The notes beneath the pieces were generated by a model that was given only the letters and a program-made list of their open reading frames with translations, had not been told where the DNA came from and made no database searches. The translations under genes and the position numbers were made by a program. A DNA stretch of 64,000 bases from positions 62,001 through 126,000 of the forward strand of contig JARGSG010000123.1 of NCBI GenBank assembly GCA_030374805.1, written 5' to 3'. The DNA is from Gracilaria gracilis. Taxonomy: Eukaryota; Rhodophyta; Florideophyceae; Gracilariales; Gracilariaceae. Positions 20,397 through 28,119 of the stretch are shown here, one piece after another; the stretch's first letter is position 1; each line of letters begins with the position of its first letter.

Positions 20397-22472
20397 GTGA
20401 CCTATGTCTACAACACGCAGGTACATCGCATTACCCAGATCTCTCCGTTCGAACTGGTCTTATCACGTGTTCCACAATCGGTGGCTGTCGAGCCCCAACC
20501 TACGCTGGATAAATCCCATTCACCCCGCCTACACAGGGACGCCTGGAAGCGCTGGCTGAAACAAATTACTCCCGTAGTTGGGCAGCAAATCGCTAAGGCG
20601 CAAGCCGTCTACAAGTGGAATTTCGACGCACGTCTGCGAAAGAAGGCCCCACTGATAAAGGAAGGTGGCTATGTATTTCTCCGGAAAGAATACTACAATC
20701 CGGAAAAAGAAAAACGGCACAAGCTTTCTCCGATCGCGGACGGCCCCTACAGGGTCATCTCTGTCACCGATACAACGGTTGTCCTTAACATCAAGGGAGA
20801 GCACGAACGCCTCTCGCGTGATCGCGTTACGCCGGCACTATCGCCAGAACCCCCCGTACACAAAGGTCATCAAGGACCGACAACATCGGATACTAGCCCA
20901 CCCGGCCTGTCAATTCTACAGCACGCAACGCGCAGCTTGGCCGACCTTCCTATGGAAGCGGAACATACCCCCAAAGTTGGGCAAGACGCGTATGTGCACC
21001 CACGCGTCGCGCCCACTACTGGGATTATCGCTCCGGGCCCCACCGCTCCCGCTGAGGAGGAGGAGGGAGACGCTCATTTTAGTTACACTGCTGCTCCGCA
21101 GTCTACGCCGTCGCAAACGGATAGTACACCCGCGCAAGGCACCGACGGGGACGGAGTGAGTGAAGCCTTGCCGTCGCGGACGGGAAGCGAATGGACGTGT
21201 GACGGTAAGCGCCCCGCTGACGGCCCAATGCCAGGGAATGCAGAGTTACCGCCTTCGTCTTCGCCGCTGCAAGCGGACTGCCTACGTAGAAATGTTACGC
21301 CCAGGCGGGATGCGCATCCGGAGACACCGGGCCACAACGTGGAAGGTATCGCTGGCGCAACACCATCAGTGACGGAGGACGCGCAGGCCTGCAACAGCAG
21401 CGGCGCTATTCAAAGCCCAAAGTCCGGGAACACGCACGGAGACGCACCGCCACTGCGGAATGAAGACGAGACGAATGTTGCCCCGTCTGCGGAGAAGACC
21501 GAGACGAATGTTGCCCCGTCAGCGGAGAAGACCGACCACTCGGAAAAGACATTGGTTGTGAGAGACCGTGCCGTGACAGCAGACCCAAGCTTGGGAAGGG
21601 CAATCGACTTATTCGATGACGGCGCCGGAACGGCAGAGCACGCAGCCATACCAGTACAGGTGGACACCACTCTAGGTGGACAGAAGCCAAGTAAGTTGGA
21701 CGCGCGCACGGCGCGACACGCGCCACGCACCGTGGGTAAACCGCCTTCCTTGAAGGATGACTATGCCCATGACAGTGCACGCCGTGGGCACACGCGTGCC
21801 ACGGAGAGTGACGAGCCGTCAAAAAACGGTAGTTCCGTAATTGAGACGGCTCACCACGGCACCACGACGGTTGGAGCCACACGCACCGCTGTGGGCGGCG
21901 AACCGTCAGCAACGCACGTGACGGAGCACCGCTCGCTAGACCCCCGTACGGAGGATTGCCGCCCGTCGATCGGGACGATCTCGCCGGAACACCGGAAGCT
22001 CACAGTCCGCCCAGATGGGCCCCCGCAACAGCTCCACAAACAAGTGGCTTCAGACCCCGCCCCAGAGAGTGTAACTCTCCGAGAACCTCCTTGGGGAGCG
22101 CAACCGAGACCTGGGATACAGGATGCATTGCCGATGAGACGGAAGTCGAAGGCAATCGCCCGCATAAGCCACGACAGTGGAGGAGCAATCCGCCACTCAA
22201 CGGGAGATTGTTCGACCGCCAGGGATGAGGACTCACTGGTCAAGCCGCCAGAGCGCAGTGTCTACGAACGCGAGTTCGTAGTGGACCGTATAGTGAGGCA
22301 CGGCCAAGACTCTACTGGAGAGTTGGTATACCAAGTCCGTTGGTACAGCTACCCTCCTTCGGAGGACACACAGGAACCTATCGAGCACCTGCCTCGCTCG
22401 AAGGTACTCCAATACCACCGGAGGACCGGCACGCCGCCACCGGACTCGCTCGACAAAGCCCAAGTGGGTTAG
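20397..22472 (+). CDS. Gypsy B integrase C-terminal part, linker and chromodomain
   Basis: A frame of 691 codons. The first 150 are the integrase C-terminal region (YNTQVHRITQISPFELVLSR, GGYVFLRKE, a GPYRV strand). Residues about 160-610 form a Thr/Ala/Pro/Asp-rich low-complexity linker, with a tandem repeat of ETNVAPSAEKT encoded near 21470-21535. The last 80 residues are a chromodomain (FVVDRIVRH, YQVRWYSYPPSEDTQEP). A linker of some 450 residues between integrase and chromodomain is unusually long, and Gypsy A lacks it. Confidence 0.75.
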   Translation: MTYVYNTQVHRITQISPFELVLSRVPQSVAVEPQPTLDKSHSPRLHRDAWKRWLKQITPVVGQQIAKAQAVYKWNFDARLRKKAPLIKEGGYVFLRKEYYNPEKEKRHKLSPIADGPYRVISVTDTTVVLNIKGEHERLSRDRVTPALSPEPPVHKGHQGPTTSDTSPPGLSILQHATRSLADLPMEAEHTPKVGQDAYVHPRVAPTTGIIAPGPTAPAEEEEGDAHFSYTAAPQSTPSQTDSTPAQGTDGDGVSEALPSRTGSEWTCDGKRPADGPMPGNAELPPSSSPLQADCLRRNVTPRRDAHPETPGHNVEGIAGATPSVTEDAQACNSSGAIQSPKSGNTHGDAPPLRNEDETNVAPSAEKTETNVAPSAEKTDHSEKTLVVRDRAVTADPSLGRAIDLFDDGAGTAEHAAIPVQVDTTLGGQKPSKLDARTARHAPRTVGKPPSLKDDYAHDSARRGHTRATESDEPSKNGSSVIETAHHGTTTVGATRTAVGGEPSATHVTEHRSLDPRTEDCRPSIGTISPEHRKLTVRPDGPPQQLHKQVASDPAPESVTLREPPWGAQPRPGIQDALPMRRKSKAIARISHDSGGAIRHSTGDCSTARDEDSLVKPPERSVYEREFVVDRIVRHGQDSTGELVYQVRWYSYPPSEDTQEPIEHLPRSKVLQYHRRTGTPPPDSLDKAQVG

Positions 22473-22760
22473 CGCCCACACTAGCTACGCCGCTCACGCG
22501 GAACATTTGCCGCTCCTGCGGACAAGCCACTATACAGTGGAATAGAAGAAGAAGACGAAGAAGAAGCCTAAGAAGCGGAAGTCGAAGAACAAGAATTTGC
22601 CGCTTCAAGCGGAATACCTCCCTTAGATAAGGAACAGGCGCCCCTCGCGGGGTGCTGCCCCCTGAGGAGGGGGAGGGATGAAGAGAATTTGCTAAAAGCC
22701 GGTAGTAAACGGAAACATTTAATGATAGGGCCAAGAGATATTGGTATCTACGGAGTTCGA
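22473..22760 (+). other. Gypsy B segment between pol and antisense ORF
   Basis: 288 bp without a long frame. It holds three clustered palindromes (CCGCTCACGCGG, CCGCTCCTGCGG, CCGCTTCAAGCGG) and a purine-rich run at about 22545-22600 that can encode a short Lys-rich stretch resembling a nuclear-localisation signal. Confidence 0.5.
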
Positions 22761-24557
22761 TCACATGCCGGACGGTCCGGAACCGGACCCACGACCTTGG
22801 GCGAACCACTGAGCCGCAAGGCCCTGCAGCTGCGCCAAGTCGGTCACCGTGTCAGACACGGGCACACCCATGCCACGAAGGAAACTGTGGATGACGATCG
22901 CCTGGGGGTCAGTACTCGAACCGGCCCCGCCCGCAGAAGCGAAGGCCTGCCACGCGCCAACCGAGTTGGGCGTACCCTGCACTACCGCATCAGCGGATCC
23001 GCCGTCATCTCCGGTTACGTCGATCACGTCGATCTGCTGGTCCGCTCCCTGGTCCACAGGGCTCCCTGCCTCATCAAGGCTCTCGTCCTCCTCGTCGTCG
23101 ACGAAGACGAACCCACGAGGATGGCCCTCGGGGATGCTCCGCTCGACCTGACGCCGCTCCCGCGCCTCGGCGGCTGTGACTATCTCCCATTCCCATGGGT
23201 CGAAATATACAAAGTCGCCAGCGTTGACGTCGCGTCCGGGAGACCGGTCTGTAACCCGACGGATACCCTCGGAGACCTGACTAGCAGGCACGGAGTCCCA
23301 CTCGACACCGTCGATGACCTCCACCAAGGAGACCACTTCCCGCGCGTTGCGGACTGATCCGAGCACATCGGTGAGGTCCAAATTCCGAATGGATCGGCGA
23401 ATCATCTCCGGCACAAACGAAAGCCGGTAATGATCATACGCCTCCCAGAGAAGGAAAGCCGCGACACGGACAGTCCATTCGGTGGCAAGGATGCTCCAAA
23501 GGCCGCGCGGCGGATTCTTCATGTAGTACGACCCGACGTATGTCAGGCATGGGGGGAGCTCCACATGGCACCCTCGAGGGACCTCGACCGCAGGCCAGAA
23601 CGATGGCAACGGAACGTATCTCCCTTGACGGAAACGCGCCGCGATTCGCTCAACCTCCGAGCATTGGTACGGCACCAGAACCCCGAAGCGGGATCGCCAC
23701 TTCCTCTCGTCACGGAGGCCTTCGAAGAACTCGCGCCGCGACGACTCGCGGAGGTACCGGAACTCGGCCCAAAGAATCAGACCAGCCCACAGGATGAGAT
23801 TTTGGTGGGGCTGGACGACATCCGCATAGCGGTCAATCTCGTCGAAGGCAACAGCCAGTCGATCTCCGTACTCAACCTCGCCGAACGTACGGTAGTAGGC
23901 CACGTCAAACCCGTAATGGGACGGAACCGGATGCTCGTTCGGCGCCCGGAAATGTCGCGCATACCCAATGCGGGCAATCTCCCGGCGAGCGAACGCCTGG
24001 CTCTCGCTTCTCGTATACCAGAGACAATTTGGATGGACCGTGATACAGGCGAGCCAGTCCCATGAGCGGACGACGCTGACGGAAAGCCCTCCGGGGAGAT
24101 TACCGTCAATGGCGTAGGAGTTGATCAACGCTTCATTCCGAACGGCTTCGGCATTGAACCACGGGGCTTGTGCAAACAGGCCGCTATGGCGGTGAGGATC
24201 GCGTACGCGGAGACTCCCAAGACTGGGCCATCCTCCCGTATTTGTCGGCACGCTAGCATGGAACCAATCCCACACGGGAGCTGGATCCGGAGTCGCTGCT
24301 GTCGCAACGGACGCCGCGCCGGAAGCGAAAGCACCCGACGATTGAGGCAAGGGTACCGACCGGAACCGCGGTCCGGCAGCGGTCATTCGCGCAGTCCCAC
24401 CTGGGAGAGCGCCGGGATTACCGGAGGTGTCGTTGTTATTGGTAGGCATCGCTGTGTCGATGAGAGTCGAAGGTGCCAAGTATGGTACGAGTGCAAAGTT
24501 GTTGGAGTCCGAGTGGTCGTTAGGCTCACCGCCGGAGTCCGGGTTATATAGGCCCAT
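22761..24557 (-). CDS. Antisense ORF of Gypsy B, unknown function
   Basis: A 598-codon minus-strand frame from the ATG at 24557. The frame stays open without ATG to 24653 inside the 3' LTR. No sense-strand coding lies opposite, so it is not a shadow of pol. The N-terminal 120 residues are Ser/Thr/Pro/Ala-rich. Residues about 120-430 are globular and rich in Trp and Tyr (SWDWLACITVHPNCLWY, LILWAGLILWAEFRYL, LWSILATEWTVRVAAFLLWEAYDHY, given as separate blocks). An acidic segment (FVDDEEDESLDEAG) precedes a short hydrophobic tail. I do not recognise the family. Antisense ORFs between pol and the 3' LTR are known in some plant Ty3/gypsy elements (Retand, RIRE2), and their roles are unclear. Confidence 0.65.
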   Translation of the reverse strand: MGLYNPDSGGEPNDHSDSNNFALVPYLAPSTLIDTAMPTNNNDTSGNPGALPGGTARMTAAGPRFRSVPLPQSSGAFASGAASVATAATPDPAPVWDWFHASVPTNTGGWPSLGSLRVRDPHRHSGLFAQAPWFNAEAVRNEALINSYAIDGNLPGGLSVSVVRSWDWLACITVHPNCLWYTRSESQAFARREIARIGYARHFRAPNEHPVPSHYGFDVAYYRTFGEVEYGDRLAVAFDEIDRYADVVQPHQNLILWAGLILWAEFRYLRESSRREFFEGLRDERKWRSRFGVLVPYQCSEVERIAARFRQGRYVPLPSFWPAVEVPRGCHVELPPCLTYVGSYYMKNPPRGLWSILATEWTVRVAAFLLWEAYDHYRLSFVPEMIRRSIRNLDLTDVLGSVRNAREVVSLVEVIDGVEWDSVPASQVSEGIRRVTDRSPGRDVNAGDFVYFDPWEWEIVTAAEARERRQVERSIPEGHPRGFVFVDDEEDESLDEAGSPVDQGADQQIDVIDVTGDDGGSADAVVQGTPNSVGAWQAFASAGGAGSSTDPQAIVIHSFLRGMGVPVSDTVTDLAQLQGLAAQWFAQGRGSGSGPSGM

Positions 24558-24598
24558 GATGGGAGGTGAAAAGCCGAACGAGTAGGAAGTTTCAGCCT

Positions 24599-24611
24599 GA
24601 GAAGGGGGAGA
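24599..24611 (+). other. Gypsy B polypurine tract
   Basis: GAGAAGGGGGAGA directly before the 3' LTR, the expected plus-strand priming site. Confidence 0.8.
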
Positions 24612-25468
24612 TGTAGAGCAATTGCCCTTGGCAGGGACTGAGGGGGATGCCACTCATATATCCGTTGTTATTTTCGGCTGAACTTCCTACTATTATGAAG
24701 TCCTATTTGCCTATTTGGGCCCGGATTAGGGATCCGCCTATGAAGGGTAGGATTGGCGCGACACGGTGTGTGCCCGCGCCCGATTACCAGATGCGCCGTT
24801 GCAAGTGTGGCCACGGAGGTACACGTGGGTAGTGTTGGCCGGCGTGCCGGGTACTTAGATAATTTAGTGATATTTGTCAGCCGTATATAAGTGGCGGCAC
24901 TTGCCGCCACTGTACGGGAAGTAAACCTCAACGAGGCCTTGGCTCTAGCTTGAGTTCCGCTTGCCGCACGGTCTTTTGCCCCCATTCCCGGGGAATACCG
25001 CCGCTTATCCGGACAAGTTATCCACCTCCGTCACCGAGAAGCACCGATCCGTCGTTACGGCCTCTTATTTATCATTCTTCCATACAATCTTTCTGTTTTC
25101 CCGTCTTACGGCTTCGTTACACTTCGCCCTGTTGTACAGGTTTGCCCCTTTTTGTCTCGGGATTATTCCCAGCTCTCACGAGTCTGTGCTCCGCAGTGCG
25201 GCTCATTTTGCTACCTTCTATCACGTCCCTTTTGCTACGGGATACGCCACACCCAGTGGAATCCATCCTGTTGGCACCCCGATTGCCACCCCCAACCTCC
25301 GTCTGTAAGTCAGGAAGAGGCTGCTCGGAGTTACGCCCGGCACGTGTCGGCCTCATCGGAGGGTTCTGCCACTGCTCTGGCCCAATAGGGAGCAAGGCTG
25401 AACACCTTGGGTGCGTAGCCGCTGGCGCGGTTTGTGTTCTTTCCTTCTGTTCCCGGCTTTGCCCCACA
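24612..25468 (+). repeat. Gypsy B 3' LTR
   Basis: 857 bp, same ends as the 5' LTR. The 6-bp length difference is accounted for by six single-base differences, mostly in short homopolymer runs. This LTR lies just upstream of the antisense ORF as that ORF is read, so it may also serve as its antisense promoter (inference). Confidence 0.9.
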
Positions 25469-25473
25469 CGCCG

Positions 25474-25763
25474 AAGTGGATTTATTAGAGCTACTTCTAG
25501 AAGCGGCATGGCGCAAGATGCTCTTCAACGACGCAGACCATCTTGGTGTTTGTTCTGCTGCGTTGTTCACCAAGACGACCTTAGTTGTTTCCATCAACTT
25601 GCGCCCCGCTCGCTTTATTGGGGAACAGTACATCTCCTTTCGAGAGTACTGTGTGCTTTAAGTTGTGCTTAACTGCACGGTGCTAAGATATGGCCGTCTG
25701 CACCACCCAGTACCCAGACATTAAAGATCTTACGCGGCGAAGCGATAGCTTTGCGATGAATAA
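25474..25763 (+). repeat. PAT-like element repeats A2 (main part) and B2
   Basis: 25474-25620 repeats A1 and 25621-25763 repeats B1, directly joined. They lie right of the Gypsy B 3' LTR. The 5-bp flanks of Gypsy B (CGCAG at 13897-13901, CGCCG at 25469-25473) mark where A2 was split. Confidence 0.85.
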
Positions 25764-26408
25764 GTAAATTTGTGTCAGACCGACTGCCTGTTCACGCAAA
25801 TTTTTGCGCCTCCAGAGTGGTGTGTGGCGATTCTTCAATTCCTAAAGATTTTTGGGCAAGAAGAGTGTAAAGGCTTCAACAACGAACTCGACCAAGGCAT
25901 TTAACGTGGTGTTTGTTGCCTTCACTGTGTTGTCGGGAACGTGACGGCGTAGAAGCTTCGAAGCTGTGGTAGAGAGCGTTCGTTCTGGAAGCGCCAAGCT
26001 ATTTGGTTGAGCCTCATCGTGTGCAGGGTCTGCACACGTTGGTTTTTTGAGATTCGTTGTGTTTGCTGTGCAAAGCAAATCGATTTCCAGTTTCGATTTG
26101 TAACACGACGGGTGATTCGTTTTCCACGGCATGCGGAGCAAAGACGAAAGATTGATTCCAATGTAACGAACTAATTTTAGACGTGTCGCAGGGAGAATCA
26201 ACGTTTCCCAGGACGTTTTCCAGAGCGTTGAGTGACGGCAGAGGTTGACTGGTCTCAACGACGCTTAGTGCCGCGGCATCGGTTTGCGTCCAAGAAGGGG
26301 TCACCTCAATTATGAGGCCTTGCAGTAAGCACAGTGAAGGAAGAGTGGCTGCAGTGTGCTTGATCTGCTTGAAGGTGCTGTTTTGGTCTCCTGCCGATGT
26401 AGTGATAG
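25764..26408. other. Unassigned interval between the PAT-like element and the DNA transposon
   Basis: 645 bp with three overlapping minus-strand frames of 79-155 codons, none with a recognisable domain. It may be the far part of the sequence into which the PAT-like element inserted (the Gypsy A LTR, or host DNA). ATAG at 26405-26408 is the left target-duplication candidate of the neighbouring DNA transposon. Confidence 0.4.
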
Positions 26409-26574
26409 CCCCGTGCTCCCAGAGTGAACAGAATTGCTCACCCACAGTAGGGTGATTTTTTGGAGAACCAGCGTGATTCACGCTGCGCTGCGTGAAATCA
26501 CCCGGCCTGCAGAGTGAACTTCACGCTGGACGTGCGCGATGTTCACTCTGTCCCGCCTAGCGCTCACTCTGGGG
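26409..26574 (+). repeat. Left terminal inverted repeat of the DNA transposon
   Basis: 166 bp. Within it the motif CAGAGTGA occurs four times, two direct and two inverted (for example AGAGTGAAC near 26421 and GTTCACTCT near 26541), and there is a self-complementary core around GTGATTCACGCTGCGCTGCG. Repeated subterminal motifs of this kind are often transposase-binding sites. Confidence 0.9.
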
Positions 26575-26631
26575 CATATATAATCCATTAACCATAAACA
26601 CTTTACCTCACGCTCAGGTCATTTAGACCAC

Positions 26632-28098
26632 TTACTGTGTCTGTACCGCAGCTTCTGCCTTCTCCCTCAATTTCACCATCTCTGTTTCTGGTATAGTAGC
26701 TTTCTTTAGAACACGGGTACTATGCCAAACAACCCAACACTTTGAACACAAAGGCTGCCGGCAAACCTTGCACCATTGTCTTATCATTGATCCCCCTTTT
26801 TTCTTGAAAACTCGTCCTCTCAGTTCGTAGGAGTGATTATAGGAACAGAGAGAACAGTATAACGGTTTTACTTTGACAATTTTATGCAGAACAGAGGCAG
26901 AAAGTCGTCTATTAACATTGTCCTGTCTGTTGTAATTTTCCACAACATTACGAACGAACATTTGAGAAATAGTTTCTTTCTCTGACATGCTGGTTGAAAC
27001 CAATTGAGAAGCGCTTTGACCTTTTGAATATTGTCTGTATATCGTGGTATATGCTCTTGCCAACTGCTTTACGAAAGCAGAAAACGTCATGCAGCTAGAC
27101 ACAGCATGCCTCAATGTTCTGTAGCTAGATTTATGACCATGTTCTGACTCAACAACTCCAGCAATAATTCCTCTTCGTCGCGCCTGAATTAGGCGGCACA
27201 CTAATCCCGCATTAGCTACTTGGGCGCATAAAAGTCGTCCAATAACACTGACAATCGGATTTTCAGATGAATTTGTGTAGCAAAGGCTCTTCATATTGCG
27301 GCTAAACTCATCCACCCCTTCTTTCAAAAGATTCCAAAAGACGAGGGAAGAAGGTCTTATCATTCGAGAAGGCGGTAGTGGACCTTTTCTTGAAACCAGG
27401 TCCCGGTAGGCTTTGCTTAAATTATAGTATGACCCAAAAGAGTACAAATCTGTAGCATACGTATTGTGTAAAAGCTCATCGTACGTTTTGGGTATATTTT
27501 CCGCGTGCTTTCCAATCCATTGAAAGCAGATTCTTTGTACTGATGTCAGTGTGTATATATACTCCGCCGTAAATGCTTTGCTGAACTCCATCAGAACAAC
27601 GTAGACAAGGCATCCCAGCCCGATATTATTCCCCCTACCCACAACGAATAAGACATGTTCTTGGTTGAGCACGGCTGCGTGGTGTAAGCATTGAAGACGA
27701 TAGCTTGAATTAGGTACAAGTTCTTGGAACAACTTTGTAGAGTATTCTGATCGGCCAATTTTGTTGATGTGTACGATACGGCTGTACTTATCTCGAACTG
27801 TTTCCGCTTGCTTGGCTGTTTTCAAAGACGTCATCGTTTTTACTTCGATGGCGCCAACGTGCAACGTATCATCGGATAAAAGACAAATGATGCCATCCGG
27901 ACTGCCGGCCAGTAAGGGCGTTTGTTTTGATCCAATAAGACCTACTGTTCTTATGTGTTGTACAGTCCAGCTGCTTTCATAAAACTCTCGAAAGCTTTCT
28001 CCTGTCTGAAAAGCTTTGACGTTAACTGCCTTGTTCTCTTTAAAGAATTTTGGAATATTAGTCAGAACCGTACTCTCGTTACGAGATCCCTCTTTCAT
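26632..28098 (-). CDS. YqaJ-like PD-(D/E)XK nuclease with C-terminal zinc finger
   Basis: A 488-codon frame with an ATG at 28098. Residues 66-88 hold SPDGI followed by AIEVKT, the D and ExK of a PD-(D/E)XK nuclease (D68, E85, K87). A QCLHHAAVL block near 135 fits the helix that follows in YqaJ/lambda-exonuclease folds. The C terminus (415-459) has CSLC, CKVC, CSKC and a trailing His, very like the cysteine-rich zinc domain that ends piggyBac transposases. The frame is the same as transposase exon 2, separated from it by one TGA and seven codons, so both may once have been, or may still be through read-through, one protein. It ends 57 bp before the left TIR. Confidence 0.7.
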   Translation of the reverse strand: MKEGSRNESTVLTNIPKFFKENKAVNVKAFQTGESFREFYESSWTVQHIRTVGLIGSKQTPLLAGSPDGIICLLSDDTLHVGAIEVKTMTSLKTAKQAETVRDKYSRIVHINKIGRSEYSTKLFQELVPNSSYRLQCLHHAAVLNQEHVLFVVGRGNNIGLGCLVYVVLMEFSKAFTAEYIYTLTSVQRICFQWIGKHAENIPKTYDELLHNTYATDLYSFGSYYNLSKAYRDLVSRKGPLPPSRMIRPSSLVFWNLLKEGVDEFSRNMKSLCYTNSSENPIVSVIGRLLCAQVANAGLVCRLIQARRRGIIAGVVESEHGHKSSYRTLRHAVSSCMTFSAFVKQLARAYTTIYRQYSKGQSASQLVSTSMSEKETISQMFVRNVVENYNRQDNVNRRLSASVLHKIVKVKPLYCSLCSYNHSYELRGRVFKKKGGSMIRQWCKVCRQPLCSKCWVVWHSTRVLKKATIPETEMVKLREKAEAAVQTQ

Positions 28099-28119
28099 AC
28101 CTGGTGTAGCTGTCAGTGG

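Larger units (their letters stand above)
13902..25468 (+). mobile_element. Gypsy B: chromovirus-like Ty3/gypsy element with antisense ORF
   Basis: An 11.6-kb element with LTRs of 851 and 857 bp, PBS, gag, protease, RT-RNase H-integrase, a long low-complexity linker, a chromodomain, an antisense ORF, a polypurine tract and a 3' LTR. LTR ends are TG...CA. The flanking 5-bp target duplication CGCAG/CGCCG has one mismatch. The LTRs differ at about five substitutions and six single-base length changes, about 98.7 percent identity, so insertion is recent. Gag looks whole, while pol looks broken in about three places. It sits inside repeat A2 of the PAT-like element. Confidence 0.9.
13902..25468. 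repeat. Dispersed interrupted palindromes CCG-N(4-8)-CGG throughout Gypsy B
   Basis: Short inverted repeats with CCG/CGG half-sites recur in the LTRs, gag, pol and the antisense-ORF region. Clear cases are at 16763-16775 and in the stretches around 14325, 14390, 14475, 15250, 15365, 15475, 15738, 16505, 18180, 18200, 22490, 22510 and 22600. I count about 25 in the 2 kb of gag. Neighbouring palindromes of other sequence also occur, such as GGGAACGTGTTCCC at 16773-16786 and CCTTCGTGCGAAGG at 16798-16811. The ACC..GGT form that fills Gypsy A is not prominent here. Confidence 0.65.
8406..25763 (+). mobile_element. PAT-like (DIRS-group) tyrosine-recombinase retroelement, split by Gypsy B
   Basis: It has split direct repeats in the order A1 (8406-8575), ORFs, B1 (13738-13880), A2, B2 (25621-25763), the arrangement known for PAT and Ngaro elements. 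Without the Gypsy B insertion and its target duplication it is about 5.8 kb. A1 and A2 differ at about five positions and B1 and B2 at about three, so it is fairly young. It encodes a tyrosine recombinase, a gag-like protein and RT-RNase H, and has no integrase or protease. The ends meet at an AA core. No methyltransferase domain is seen, which separates it from DIRS1 proper. The RT frame looks broken about once. Confidence 0.85.

Noticed and set aside
24950-25672. 240-codon plus-strand frame across the Gypsy B 3' LTR into the PAT-like repeats
   Set aside because: It crosses an element junction and repeats a shorter frame in the 5' LTR. It is chance coding in GC-rich repeat DNA.
25842-26481. 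Host exon broken by the DNA transposon
   Set aside because: Frames on the two sides of the transposon give only a short, featureless reading when the ATAG duplication is allowed for.
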